This document shows positions 30,159-41,034 of a stretch of DNA of 64,000 nucleotides, piece after piece. A model generated the notes under the pieces. That model made no database searches. It worked only from the letters and a program-made list of their open reading frames with translations, and had not been told where the DNA came from. This DNA is from Craspedostauros australis. Its lineage: Eukaryota > Bacillariophyta > Bacillariophyceae > Mastogloiales > Achnanthaceae. The stretch spans positions 1,364,001-1,428,000 of the forward strand of contig JAMXDE010000004.1 in NCBI GenBank assembly GCA_026770025.1. The letters run 5' to 3'. The translations under genes and the position numbers were made by a program. Within the stretch, counting starts at the first letter, position 1, and the number at the start of each line of letters is the position of its first letter.

Positions 30159-31868
30159 ATGACGATGATGACGACGATGATGCCATCAACAACAAAAGCA
30201 GCAACAGCATTGGCCTACATGCTCCTCCTTTTCGGAGATTTATCCTGCCTCTCTCCACCAGGTGTGGCTGCGGGAACTCTCAGAGCCTCATCAGCCAAAG
30301 TCAGATCATCACTATCACCATCACCAACGGGAGCAGCAAGACTGGGGGACGCATCGCCATCATCCAAGTCCACTTCGAGCAAAACTTCAAAGCAGACTTC
30401 AAAGCAGACAACTCGAAAGTCTGCCCACAAGCTCCACAAGAAATCCAAGTCCCATTCGAGTGCTCAGCCATCGGTCGATGTCCCACATGTTCATACATCA
30501 TCCTCAAATGATGCTCTCATCAACGACAGCAACCAGCCCACCGCAGCTCACATTGCCAACCATCGCACCGTCTTCCAAGCCAGAGTTACGCTTGATGGAA
30601 TCGCGATGGATACCCTCAACCCTGACGAGACCCTCTTCGTGGAGCAATCATTGACCAAGGCATTCCACACGGTCCAGTCGGAGTTCGGCGATCATGATTC
30701 CCACATTCACAACCTCATCGTGATTCCCACAACGACTTCCAACTCCGGTTCCAACTCCGACATGAATGCTGTTGGGGGTGCAGCCACGAGCGGACATGTG
30801 AACGGAGAGAGCAACAGCAATGTCAACAGCAATGTCAACAGCAGTGATGACGGCAACGATGTCAACCAAGGTGATCGAATGTTGTTCCATTGGTCGTACA
30901 GCGGAGGATCGTACAAACCCAACTTCCAGACTGGATACTACCATGTCAATATCTATGCCATCTTTGATGCATCGTGCTTCCTCTGTGGAAACCAGCCCGG
31001 CGCTGACGACGACGACGACGACGACGACGATGATGATGACAACGTGGTGCGGGTGGCGATGACTGACACGCCCACTTCCCATCCGACTTCAACACCAACG
31101 TCGGCACCATCAGCAACACCATCCGCAGCAGCGCCATCACCGATCCATCCGTCGCAATCTCCAACGACACCTTCAACATCGACACAACCATCATCGGTGC
31201 CATCGCCATCGGTGCCACCATCGTCGTCACCATCGCCATCAATGGACGATGAGGATAGCATCGATGTCGACACCGATGAAGCCAGTCCATCCAACCAGAC
31301 GGCAAGTCCATCCATGACACCATCGTCAACGATGTCCACCATTGAACCTTCTTCTTCTTCACAGGATCAACACATGGACGATGATGACGACGATGATGAT
31401 GACGACTACTACTTCCGTCTTCCAAACCTTCGTGATGATGACGATGATGATGGATACGATGGCCGTGACAACTTCTCCAACTGGTACTTCAACTGGAGAT
31501 ATCTTCAACAGCAGGGGCAACAGCAGGAGCAACATCAGCAGGAGCAACGAGATGAAGAGGAGGACGAGCAGCACATCGCCACCGACTCATTCTCCATGAA
31601 CCTTCGATCCTCTCCACGCCGATTGTCGACTGAGAACGGGGAGGACGACAAGACGACGACGACGACAACAACAACAACGACAACAGCGACAGCGGCAACT
31701 GTCCAAGACCATGATGATGACAAAAGCGAAAATGACCATCACATTCATGGATCTGCTGTTGCTCATCGGCGGTTGGAGAACGCCCTGTGCGATGATCTTC
31801 GAACAGGTCCGTTTGATAGCCTCCGCGGAGTGGAGAATTGCGCCATCACGTACACTCCTGTCGTGTGA
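30159..31868 (+). CDS. Secreted acidic low-complexity protein, copy 1
   Basis: Single exon, 569 residues. The start is one of several close ATGs (30159; the right copy begins at the one matching 30168). An N-terminal signal peptide (about residues 10-38, ending PPGVAAG) precedes a Ser/Lys/Thr-rich basic linker. A conserved domain follows (about 130-285), with VFQARVTLDGIAMDTLNPDE, HWSYSGGSYKPNFQTGYYHV and ASCFLCGNQ. Then come a run of Asp residues, Ser/Thr/Pro-rich repeats, two more Asp-rich stretches, a Gln/Glu-rich tract and a Thr tract. The end, RRLENALCDDLRTGPFDSLR...CAITYTPVV, has two Cys. I recognise no enzyme. Composition suggests an extracellular or vesicle-lumen protein that could bind cations, which is inference only. 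Confidence 0.7.
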   Translation: MTMMTTMMPSTTKAATALAYMLLLFGDLSCLSPPGVAAGTLRASSAKVRSSLSPSPTGAARLGDASPSSKSTSSKTSKQTSKQTTRKSAHKLHKKSKSHSSAQPSVDVPHVHTSSSNDALINDSNQPTAAHIANHRTVFQARVTLDGIAMDTLNPDETLFVEQSLTKAFHTVQSEFGDHDSHIHNLIVIPTTTSNSGSNSDMNAVGGAATSGHVNGESNSNVNSNVNSSDDGNDVNQGDRMLFHWSYSGGSYKPNFQTGYYHVNIYAIFDASCFLCGNQPGADDDDDDDDDDDDNVVRVAMTDTPTSHPTSTPTSAPSATPSAAAPSPIHPSQSPTTPSTSTQPSSVPSPSVPPSSSPSPSMDDEDSIDVDTDEASPSNQTASPSMTPSSTMSTIEPSSSSQDQHMDDDDDDDDDDYYFRLPNLRDDDDDDGYDGRDNFSNWYFNWRYLQQQGQQQEQHQQEQRDEEEDEQHIATDSFSMNLRSSPRRLSTENGEDDKTTTTTTTTTTTATAATVQDHDDDKSENDHHIHGSAVAHRRLENALCDDLRTGPFDSLRGVENCAITYTPVV

Positions 31869-32573
31869 TTAATTTGGGAGAATCTTATAGTGTATTACTT
31901 AATGTTCAAAGCAAACATTGCTCGTTAGTTACGCACTACCCCTGCCACCCTTGCCTCTGTTCATCTTCATTTCTTCCAAAAACAGGATTGGCACCCATCA
32001 GTTGGCTCGCAAAGATACCAAAATGGAGTAGTTACTCGAACTGGTCAACCGAGATTTCCAACTTCTCTTCCCCTGGCCACGTGAGAGCGAGAAACAAACT
32101 CCACAAAACGAAAAACCTTCCGAATCCCAAACCAAAACCAATGCATTATTCGCCCTCTCTCATCCAGCATCTCGTTTTCATTCCATTAACATCAGAGAGC
32201 TGTGTTGAGGAGGCATCGGTCGCTTGGTGACCAGTTCGACAGCTTCCTGTTCCTCTCTCTCTCTCTTTCAATGCATCATCGACCTTCCACGTTTTGGTTT
32301 CACAACATCGCCGGCTTCTTCCGAGTAACGGTTGCACCTCTCCGAGCTGCTTCCATCGCCCGCTCCCCTGCGTTATCGGCCTTCATCCGTCGGCCCATCC
32401 ACTGGATAGTTGGTTAGTGCAATCATTTTCACATATACTATCATTCTTCACCAGCGGATCCGCACAATCCTCGCTTCTGTTGCACTACGAGTAGCTAGTG
32501 CGGTTGAGCTTGGAGAGTGCAATTCCGCTCACAATTTCAAAACCAGAAACCAAGGAAAACGTAGCCAACCATC
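31869..32573. other. Intergenic, no gene seen
   Basis: About 700 bp between the left arm and the endonuclease gene. Short frames have no family features. A CT-rich stretch lies at 32253-32270. Confidence 0.45.
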
Positions 32574-34531
32574 ATGAAGTTCGCAACAGTCACCACGTTC
32601 ATCTTCGCGATCGCTCAGGCACAAGGCAACGATTCATTCGCTGAAAATTGTCCAACGAATATCTACTACAAGCCCCTGATGAATGGCGATCCCTCAACCA
32701 ACCCCAAGGATTGGGACAAACTGGACATCGGGCGTCTCCTCAAGAGCACCCACGTCAAGGTCCTTCCGTACACGGCCAACAACCGCGAGGACGTGTGGGA
32801 TGCCCTGATCGATCTGGATGCAACATCCTCCAGCACCGTGCGCCTCATTTACAAGCAGGCCGACGTCGCGGCGCAGGACTACGGCACATCTACCACCTGG
32901 AACCGCGAACATCTGTGGCCCAAGTCGCTGGGCGTCGGAACAAGCGGTGCCGATTTCACCGATGTGCATCATCTGCGGCCGGCCGATTGGAACGTCAACA
33001 GCGCGCGCAACAATCTGTACTTCGGATCCTGTTTCGCGGACGCCGCTGATGGCGGTGAGTGCGATGTGCCGGCCGCACCAGAAGCCGCCGATGGCACTTC
33101 GAAGGACAGCGTGGTGTTCCTGCCGCCGCCGTCCGTGCGAGGTGATATTGCTCGCGCCATCTTTTACATGGATGTGCGGTACTACGGCGATGGCAACGAT
33201 GTCGATTTGGAATTGACGGACTGTCCGCAGGAAGGTACGAACCAGATGGCGTACCTATCGCAGCTGTTGGAATGGCACTACGCCGATCCCGTCGATACAG
33301 CCGAAGAAGCACGCAATGACAGAGTCTGCACGCGGTGGCAAGGCAATCGCAACGTCTTCGTGGATCATCCGGAGTTGGTGGAGGCCATGTACGGCCGGCC
33401 GCAAACCACGAAATCGGCGGAGCGATCGACCGAATCCAACTACTATGGGTATGCCAATTGCCAGCCAGATGGGACATCGCCCACGCCGAGTCCTACGAGC
33501 GTGGATGCCAAGGTTGATTCCTGCGACGATCTGTCGCCTGGCGATGTCCAGATCGTCGCGGTGCATTCTGACAATCCTGACGTCGTGGCCATGGTGGCGT
33601 TGGAAAACCTGCCGGAAAATATGGAGCTCTGCATGACCGACAATGCTTGGATGGGAGAAGCCTTCCGATCTAACGAGGGCAAGCGGAAGGTGAGTGCGAC
33701 CGATACTTTGAGACGCTGTGAACGGAACTATTGGGCAACGCGTGGTGAACGTTGTTGGGGTGATGCAGTGCACAAGTCGATTGACTTGTGACGCTATATG
33801 CAGCACGATATCCTGCAGCAAGATACGAGTGGAGTTCTCACGAAACCACCCGTTCTATGCTATTCCGTTTCATACCATGTGTGCTGCTGTTTCCACCAAC
33901 ATCTCTCCCATTCCTTCCCACCATTCATCAGATGAAAATTCCATCGGGGGGTATCGGCAGAGGCACCGTGTTCGGTTACAGCCAGGACACATCCACCGTC
34001 CAACTGTTGTACGGCTCTGACTGGCAAACATCCAGCGGTAACTTTGCCCTGGCCGCCACGGGCGACACCGTTTTTGTCTACTGCGAAACGTCATCCAATG
34101 CGTCAACCATGCTAGGTGGCTTTTCGTATGCCGGAGCATCCTTCTTGGAACCCGGCCTGGATGAGGATGCGTACGGCACGGATCAAAGCGCTTTGCCGCA
34201 GACCTTGCAGGGTGCGGCAACGGCGCTCAAACATTTTGACAACTACGCCTACAACGGACCGCGGTCCGGGACGAAGTCGGAACTGTTGGCGCAACTGCAA
34301 AAGCAGGACAATTGGGAAGGGTCCAACAGCCAACGCGTGCCATTTGAGACAACGACATTCGATGTGCAAGGTCCGTCCGGGCCTGGTGCGATGGGAAACC
34401 CCGATGGTGATGGGGGAACTGGCGGCAATGATGGTTCCGCTGCGCCGATTGGAACGGTGCAACGAGCAAGGTTGGCATCATTCGCTGCCATCGTCATCGC
34501 GTTGATAGCGGCGCCCGCAGGTCCGAATTGA
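32574..34531 (+). CDS. Secreted endonuclease I-family nuclease (two exons)
   Basis: Exons 32574-33689 and 33932-34531 give 571 residues. The 242-nt intron (GTGAGT...CATCAG) is in phase 0. A signal peptide (about residues 1-17) precedes an endonuclease I (EndA/NucM) domain with TTWNREHLWPKS (His113 as the general base), FTDVHHLRPAD and SARNNLYFG, the metal-binding region of this beta-beta-alpha-metal nuclease family. The enzyme cleaves DNA and RNA nonspecifically and is usually exported. The part after residue ~300 is an extra domain broken by the intron (LSPGDVQIVAVHSDNPDVVA, then GGIGRGTVFGYSQDTSTVQL), which looks like a beta-sandwich. The C-terminus ends in a hydrophobic stretch (LASFAAIVIALIAAPAGPN) that could be a GPI or membrane anchor. 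A role in scavenging phosphate from external nucleic acid is plausible but inferred. Confidence 0.85.
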
Positions 34532-34837
34532 TCAATGATTTCAACACCAAGAGGACATCGAGTAATGATAGCAACCAGCGGCATTGTTCTCAACTTGACA
34601 AACCGCTCAATTGCGATCATGGATGCGTGGACTGCTTTTGGGGGGAATACTACAGTTTTAGTATTTGCCATCTCTGCACCTATTCTAATGAAAATATGTT
34701 CTTGTATCGTTGAATGTAGGAGAGCAATTGAATTTTGGATTCTGGCTGTCTTTTGTTTGTCGACTTGCAGGCAGTGTGCGGATGGAACCATCTGCAATGC
34801 TCGGACGTAGAATCGCTTGACGACAACTCCAATTGAA
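34532..34837. other. Convergent 3' spacer, no gene seen
   Basis: About 300 bp between two convergent genes, AT-richer than its surroundings. Probably holds both 3' ends. Confidence 0.4.
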
Positions 34838-35919
34838 TCAATCAAAGTATAGATGCGCCATGATGCGGGAGGCATTCCATCCCAGATCAAAGAAGTGTCC
34901 CACAAGATCCAGCACGAAGATGAGCGCGATTGCGGCAATGGGGAACAAGAAGACTTCCGTCTGGCTGAGGAAGGGCAGTGATCTGTATCCAAGATGGGTG
35001 ATGTACCAGTACCAGCTCAATGCCACAGCATACAGGATGTTGCTGATGATCAATGCGCCGAGACCCGTTCCCAGAACGACCGGCAGCATGAAGAATTGGA
35101 CTCCGTCTGTATGCACGAGGAGTGTGGGTAGGTTTGGAAGCAGGCGCGGAGAAGAGGAAGGTGTCAGTATGGGGTAAGATGGCACACGATAGGATACAAA
35201 TGTACCACTTTCAACATCAGTCACCAGCACTCCACCCCCATGCCCACATGGAATCAATCCATCCAGCACGTATACACGATGCATCCAGCACGTATCCAGT
35301 TTAAGCATTGTGAGTATTGTGAGTTTTGTTAGCATTGTGAGCACATTGAGCACTTACAAAGCAAGACGAAGACGGGAAAGAAGGCGTTGCAATGAATATC
35401 AAAGGCGTAGAGCCATTCCACGCTCTGCCGGATGTGATTGGACGATCGTTCCGTGGTGAGATGGCGGTTGGCGATCTCGCGACCGACGGAGGCAATGAGG
35501 AAGCCGGTGCCCAACCAATTGAAGAATACGGAGTAGAGGAGGAAGCTGAGGCCTTCCAGTATGGGCGCCTTGAAGCTGACGCTGTAGGCTATGCAGGCGA
35601 TGACGAGGAAGATGCCTTGCAAGGCGACGAAAGCCGGGTCATCGCGGGCCCAGTGGTTCTTGGTGCGTTTCCTGTAGTAGCTGGTCTTGTAGACGACGTC
35701 AGGTCTGGTGCTCAGGAGGGACTTCATCTGATCCAGCGCCGATTGGATGTCCATCTGGCGCACGTCCAGGAGACGGCTGAGGTACTGCGCGGGGCGGCTG
35801 GAGCTGTTGGCGGAGTGGTGGTGGTGGTGGCCGACGGAGACGCTGGGGTTGCTCAGGCTTCGCAGCGCCTCCGAACCGGATGGCACCGTCAGTCTGTGTC
35901 GTGTCACTGTGTCTGTCAT
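34838..35919 (-). CDS. UNC50: UNC-50 family Golgi membrane protein (two exons)
   Basis: Exons 35919-35358 and 35106-34838 (minus strand) give 276 residues, close to the ~260 of animal UNC50. The intron (251 nt, GTAAGT...ATACAG) joins VFVLL to YGVQFFMLPVVLG. An in-frame ATG at 35976 would add 19 residues; I prefer 35919. Family features: a cytosolic N-terminus, WARDDPAFVALQGIFLVIAC, then about five membrane segments including FLLYSVFFNWLGTGFLIAS, VEWLYAFDIHCNAFFPVFVL and ALSWYWYITHLGYRSLPFL. UNC50/Gmh1 sits in the Golgi and helps recruit Arf-GEFs and traffic some membrane receptors. Transcribed divergently from the dihydrouridine synthase gene across ~600 bp. A His run lies in the N-terminus. 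Confidence 0.88.
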
Positions 35920-36514
35920 CTTGTGCTGATTGATGTGCTGAATGTTGTGCTGGCGCGTGTACGTTAATGTTGTCAATTGGTGCTCAGGGTTGGCCTCACT
36001 TCGCCTCTTGTACTATTCGCAGGATTATTGCTCGTATCACATGCCCAACACAGACGGCGATGATGGCGATGATGATGGACAAGGAAGAGAAAGGGGAAGG
36101 TGGATGGAAGATGCGAAGCAGCAGACATTTGTCGAAGGACTTGACCGTTCCGTCTCTGACCGCCATCGTCGCTTCCTTCTCGTCATCCTGTTTGGTGGTG
36201 TTTCTGTGTCATCTTGGTCGCTGCATGGGATGAACGGGCACCAGATGCGTCAAACCTACTGCCAGACTGACAATTGTGCTATCAATGTAGTCGATTTCAA
36301 TCGTGAACACGCGATCGTTCTGATCTTCTGTTGCATACTAAGTTTTCGAAGTTAGAAATGGAACGATTGCACAACACAATTTCATTTCCAAGACCAAACC
36401 ATTGCTTCACACCAACCGTACGCACGCACCACAGAAAAATACTCATAATCATACTCATAATCATACTCTCGACAGAAGTCAAACACTGGGCGATGATCGA
36501 GATGCACCTGCCTC
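35920..36514. other. Divergent promoter region (UNC50 / dihydrouridine synthase)
   Basis: About 600 bp between two divergent starts. No gene. It includes a short direct repeat ATACTCATAATCATACTCAT at about 36439-36468. Confidence 0.45.
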
Positions 36515-37813
36515 ATGGAAGCGGACAATGAGAGCTTCGATGATCCTCATGGAGCTGTGACAACACACGCGGCAGCAACAGCGAACGAAGACCCGCTGGA
36601 AGACCACAACGATGATGACGATATTCGTATGATCGTCGCATTGGGACCGATGGTCGGTGGATCGGAACTGGCCTTCCGCCAACTGGTCCGCAAGCACACG
36701 CCCGACAGCGTCACTCTGCTGTGCTACACCCCCATGCTGCGCGCGCACATCGTCCTGCAGGCCTACGACATGTGGCAACGCAAACAGGACATCTCGCACG
36801 CCGAGCTCCAAGGATATCACGATGACATCCTCTTGACTCTGCTGGACATTGATCCGCACGAGACGAACCTCATCGTGCAGCTCTGCGCGAGCGGCGCCGA
36901 CGAACTAGCGGATGCCGCGCGCGCAATTCTCACCATGCACGGTCACATCGCCGGCATCGATCTCAACTTGGGCTGTCCGCAATCGTGCGCCAGGGAGGGT
37001 GGATTCGGGGCCTTCCTGCCGCGCGATGCGGCCTTGCAATGCATCCGCGTGTTGAAACGCGTCGTGCCGCCGCACATGACCGTGTCGTGCAAGTTCCGAT
37101 TGCAACCGACCGATACCATCGCCTACGCTCAAGCGTTGCAAGATGCCGGCTGCGATCGTCTGGCGTTGCATTGTCGCATACGCGATGACAAACATCGCGG
37201 CGCCGCCGATTTGGAGGCCGGCAAGGCCGTCGCGCAAGCCGTGCACATTCCCGTCCTGCTCAATGGTCCCAACGTCGAACGGTTGGACGATATTGCGCCG
37301 TTGTTGCAGCAGACTGGCGCGTGCGGCATCCTGCTGGCCCGCAACTTCTTGCAGACGCCGTGCATGTTCATGGGTCGTCACAATCGCGTTTACATGGCCG
37401 CGTCGTACCTCAATGAATGCGCAGCGCATCCACCGCCCACCGCGCTGTTCATTCGCAAGCATTTGCGTTGGATCTTTCGTGATGTTCTGCAGTGCCATGA
37501 TGATATGAAGTCGTGGCAATCTCGGTTGTGGACCTTCCTGGTGCGTCCCTACTTGACGCAGTTGCATCAGTTTCGTCAAATTCTGGTCATGTATTGGGTG
37601 CAGACGACAACGACGACAACGACGACGATGATGGTGGCTGAGCCACTACCGGAACCTTTGAGACGGCATTATCCGGACAGCGTGGCGATTCCGACATTTC
37701 GGAGTATCCGTCATGGGTACGACATGGAAACGGTCGGAGATGCAGACAATGATGGATATGACGACGGCGATGGGAATGGGCATGCATTTGGGAGTCTGTT
37801 TGGAGATGAATAA
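36515..37813 (+). CDS. tRNA-dihydrouridine synthase (Dus1-like)
   Basis: Single exon, 432 residues. Flavin-dependent enzyme that reduces uridines in the tRNA D-loop with NADPH. Seen: MIVALGPMVGGSELAFRQLV (FMN-binding start of the TIM barrel, about residues 39-58), LLCYTPMLRA, LIVQLCASGADEL, GIDLNLGCPQSCAREGGFGA with the catalytic Cys154, MTVSCKFRL (Lys of the barrel), LALHCRIRDDKHRGAADLEA and IPVLLNGPNVERLDDI. NLGCPQ...GFGAFL is nearer Dus1 (U16/U17) than Dus2 or Dus3. LHCRIR replaces the usual HGRTR, a small oddity in the phosphate-binding loop. An acidic N-terminus and a Thr run (residues ~365-372) flank the domain. Divergent from UNC50 and convergent with the next gene. Confidence 0.85.
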   Translation: MEADNESFDDPHGAVTTHAAATANEDPLEDHNDDDDIRMIVALGPMVGGSELAFRQLVRKHTPDSVTLLCYTPMLRAHIVLQAYDMWQRKQDISHAELQGYHDDILLTLLDIDPHETNLIVQLCASGADELADAARAILTMHGHIAGIDLNLGCPQSCAREGGFGAFLPRDAALQCIRVLKRVVPPHMTVSCKFRLQPTDTIAYAQALQDAGCDRLALHCRIRDDKHRGAADLEAGKAVAQAVHIPVLLNGPNVERLDDIAPLLQQTGACGILLARNFLQTPCMFMGRHNRVYMAASYLNECAAHPPPTALFIRKHLRWIFRDVLQCHDDMKSWQSRLWTFLVRPYLTQLHQFRQILVMYWVQTTTTTTTTMMVAEPLPEPLRRHYPDSVAIPTFRSIRHGYDMETVGDADNDGYDDGDGNGHAFGSLFGDE

Positions 37814-38170
37814 ATGAACGAGTGAACTACGATCCAGAATAGATCGTACTCAAGCAGCTAATTGACCAATGGATAAATCAGCCAGTCACAACTGGAGATG
37901 CTGCTGTTCTTTAAAAATTGCTGTAGTCATTCATTACGGTTTTAAGAGCAGATTGCGCCATTGCATCGGCACACGCTACTGGAGAAGTTGAGAAGCGGAA
38001 TGTGAAGGCACAAGCGATGGTCTTGTCCACACGCACACAGACACAATTCCGTATTTCCATCACCATTGTAGCTGGTGGACTCCAGGTTCGTTACGTCGCG
38101 CTGGTAATTCCACCAACGACAGCAGCAACAATCATGGACCTGCGCCTCCAGCAGCGTGTGTCGCGCCTGC
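37814..38170. other. Convergent 3' spacer
   Basis: About 360 bp between convergent genes. No gene seen. Confidence 0.4.
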
Positions 38171-40021
38171 CTACTTGGGCACCCTCGCCGCTGGTATATA
38201 CTGGGTCGTCTTGACACGACGCTTGGAACCGTCCGGCTCTTCGATCGTCTTGATGATGAGGCGCGTCAAATTGCCCTCCTTGTCGTATGTATCCTTCGTG
38301 TCGGTGATGGTCTTTGGCTTGATGACACGTCGCTTGGCACGATCTTGCGAAAAGACGCCCTGATTTTGTAACGATCCGATCTGCGATGCGACCTGGTTGC
38401 CGGGCTGGTGAGGCCGGTATCCCGCTGCCGCTTTGCTGGTAATGCTGAATTTGGACTCTTCGTTTTCCAACTGCTCTTTGGGCTTGGCCCAGGCTGGTAG
38501 CTTCTCCTTCCGCACGACCGATCTGGGTGGTTCGACGAATCCTGACTGTGGCAACGAAGCTGGCGCCGGTGTTGGTACGGGTGCGGGTGCCGGAACCGGT
38601 GCTGTGACGACTGGTGCTGGAGCCGGTGCTGGAGCTGGAATCGGTGCTGGAACGGGTGAAGGTGCAGGTGCTGGCGTGGGCGCTGCTTCCGGCTTGGCCT
38701 TGTCCTTTTTGTTCTTTCGGCGACCAAAAAATCCCCATCGTTTCTTTTCCTTCTTTACCTTGGGCGCAGGAGCTGGAGTTGGGGCTGGTGCAGGAGCTGG
38801 TGCAGCAGCGGGCGCCGGTGCCGGCGTGAGAGGCTTGGTGGCGCTGACTGTGGTCGGTGCATTGGCCTTCTCCGCATTCATGTTGCTCTTGATGGCATCG
38901 GCACGGGCCTGGCTCTCCGCATGCTGCTGCTTCTGCTTGGCGAGCTCCTCCTCCCGCAAATCCTGCTCGGTCTTGCCGTATCGCGAATCGTACTGCGCAA
39001 CGGGCTTGAGGCCCATGTCCTCTCGCTGCTTGGCGGCCTGCGCCGTGCGTGCCAGCTCCTGCTGTCTGGAACGCTCGCGAATTTTCTTGAGCCTGTCCTG
39101 ATCCGCCTGCGCCTGCCGCTCGAATTGCGCCTTGCGTTCTGCGATTCTGCTTTTGACGGAATTTGATGGACGAGGGCCCGTCTTGTTCGCAGGCGCCTCT
39201 CCGCCGTAGGGCACAGTGGTGGTGGTTTTGGTCTGGGCCGCTTGTGGTGCGGCAGCGGTGCTGGTAGGAACCGCCGCTCCACCGGCAGCCTTGACCAGAG
39301 AGGAGACGGGAGCCTGCCCTTCTTCGCCCACGATTTCTTCCTCCACGAACTCGTCGTCATCCACGATGATCTCCTCCTCAAACTCCTCGTCGTCATCATC
39401 ATCGATGATGATCTCCTCCACGTAGTCGTCGGCCAGCAGATCGGATGCCTCGACCAGCACGTCCTGGCCGATGTTGCGCACGAGGCCGTTGAGAGCAGCG
39501 TCGTGGGCCTCCTTGCCAGCGGACGTGGCGATGGCATCCGTGACGACGTAGGTCTCGAAGTGGTTGGAGAAGGAGTCCGTGGCCGTCGCAGCGATGCTGG
39601 AGTCGGTGTGCAGGCCGCAGATGCATATGTGCGTGACGTTCTGCTCCTGCAGGAAGTCGTGCAGCTTGGAGCTGGCGAAGGCGCTGTAGTTCTGCTTGGG
39701 GAAGAAGGTGGAGGGGATGGAGGCCAGCTCGGGCGTGAGGGCGGCGCCAGGAGTGTTGGCCACGTACTTGGAGCTGCCGACCTCGCGGTTGACCCAGGCC
39801 AGCGAGGTGTCCTGTCCAGGCTCCACCCACATGCGGCAGTCGATGACGAGCTGGAAGAACTGGGAGTCGGCCAGCTCCTTGGCGTTCTGGATGATGTTCT
39901 TCTTCACCTGTCCGTCCTGCACATCATCCAGCTGCTCGATGCTCAGGTCGATCAGCAGCAGCGCTGGCTTGGGGTCCAGCAGCACCTCCTCCACAATGTA
40001 TTCGTCGTCTGTGTCTGCCAT
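38171..40021 (-). CDS. Isochorismatase-fold protein lacking the catalytic Cys, with long repeat-rich tail
   Basis: Single exon, 616 residues. Residues ~15-180 form an isochorismatase-like (cysteine hydrolase) fold: PALLLIDLS (Asp25), FFPKQNYSAF (Lys109) and HICICGLHTDSSIAATATDS. Active members have Cys two residues after TD in the last motif; here the position is Ser142. Asp and Lys of the triad remain, so hydrolase activity is doubtful. After ~190 come Asp/Glu/Ile/Val-rich acidic repeats (DDDDEEFEEEIIVDD), a charged helical region (about 290-390, RKAQFERQAQADQDRLKKIR), an Ala-Pro repeat tract flanking a basic patch (KVKKEKKRWGFFGRRKNKKD), and a conserved-looking C-terminus with TKDTYDKEGNLTRLIIKTIE and QYIPAARV. 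I infer a scaffold or signalling protein; the partner is unknown. Confidence 0.72.
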   Translation of the reverse strand: MADTDDEYIVEEVLLDPKPALLLIDLSIEQLDDVQDGQVKKNIIQNAKELADSQFFQLVIDCRMWVEPGQDTSLAWVNREVGSSKYVANTPGAALTPELASIPSTFFPKQNYSAFASSKLHDFLQEQNVTHICICGLHTDSSIAATATDSFSNHFETYVVTDAIATSAGKEAHDAALNGLVRNIGQDVLVEASDLLADDYVEEIIIDDDDDEEFEEEIIVDDDEFVEEEIVGEEGQAPVSSLVKAAGGAAVPTSTAAAPQAAQTKTTTTVPYGGEAPANKTGPRPSNSVKSRIAERKAQFERQAQADQDRLKKIRERSRQQELARTAQAAKQREDMGLKPVAQYDSRYGKTEQDLREEELAKQKQQHAESQARADAIKSNMNAEKANAPTTVSATKPLTPAPAPAAAPAPAPAPTPAPAPKVKKEKKRWGFFGRRKNKKDKAKPEAAPTPAPAPSPVPAPIPAPAPAPAPVVTAPVPAPAPVPTPAPASLPQSGFVEPPRSVVRKEKLPAWAKPKEQLENEESKFSITSKAAAGYRPHQPGNQVASQIGSLQNQGVFSQDRAKRRVIKPKTITDTKDTYDKEGNLTRLIIKTIEEPDGSKRRVKTTQYIPAARVPK

Positions 40022-41034
40022 TGTATTAGAATAATATATATAGATATATAGATGTATAACGTGTTACTACGGGTATGCTGGCGTGTGTGTTGGAGTATGA
40101 GTATTGTCTCGAGTACGGCCTACTGGCACTTGGATCGTATTGCGCAATACTATTCTATGTGATGGATGGCTTCAAAGGTATAGTATGGAATAGTATGGAA
40201 TTGGTGCGAGTAGGGCAACTGTCTGCGATAGAGTCGATGCTATTGTCGATGCTGGCGATGGTGGCGAGAAGTCTAGTCGCCAGTGGTGACAAATTGTGGA
40301 TGATGTGTGTGAAAGTGTGAATGTGTGAGTGTGTGTGCCTCTCGTTGGCTCTCTCTCTTTCTCTTTCTCTCTGTCCATCTTGGGTGCGAACAGAGAGGTC
40401 GCGCACGGCAACAACAGCAACAACAACGACGACAGTTCTTCTTCGCCTCTCCCTTCCTTTCTCTGTGCCGAGAAGGGAACGTTGTTGTTCTTGTGCATCA
40501 TGTGTCATGTTGTGATGGATTGTCGTGACGCGCAAGATGTCCGCACGATCAAACGTATCCGGATCTTTGGGCAAAAGTCATTGCTGGGTCTTTGTGTCGA
40601 TCCCTTCGACTCCACATCGATCCGCGACTCGGTTGTTCTCATTGAAGTTCTCGTTCACGCAAGGGGCGGATTGGACAGTGCACGCAAGGGGCGGATCGGA
40701 CAGGGCATCCAGGAATGTTCCGTTTGGTGATGTGAAGGGAACCACGAGTGGTCCGCGAGAGCGATGAGGGGGAAGATGATCTGCCAACATCACATACCTA
40801 CTTGGTACGTATAATGGATCGTATGGCACATCGCTCTTCGCGCTCCGCAGCCGCCCCTCATGCAATGGTTGAGAGAGGACGTTGTGGGATCAGCAATTGA
40901 TGATCATCGCGCCCAACAAATGCCGCAGGTTGTGTGGTGGTTGTGCAATGGCTGTGTGATGCAGTCCACTCGTACAACGACACTGTCATAAACTCGGATC
41001 ACGATCCATCAGCACCCATCAACATCCACAACTC
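40022..41034. other. Divergent spacer with short repeats
   Basis: About 1 kb between divergent genes. It holds a CTCTCTTT-rich run (40344-40372) and two copies of CACGCAAGGGGCGGAT (40655-40670 and 40681-40696). The open frames here are simple-sequence. No gene accepted. Confidence 0.4.

Larger units (their letters stand above)
26952..31868 (+). repeat. Left arm of a ~4.9-kb inverted duplication
   Basis: From CTGTCACCAACC at 26952 to the stop codon at 31866-31868 this segment is nearly the same as the reverse complement of 57416-62324. Identity stops sharply at both ends. At the inner edge it ends exactly at the TGA of the secreted-protein gene. Each arm holds two genes and their spacers. Differences are small indels in microsatellites, scattered substitutions, and a few dense patches within the methyltransferase-like gene. 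Confidence 0.92.
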
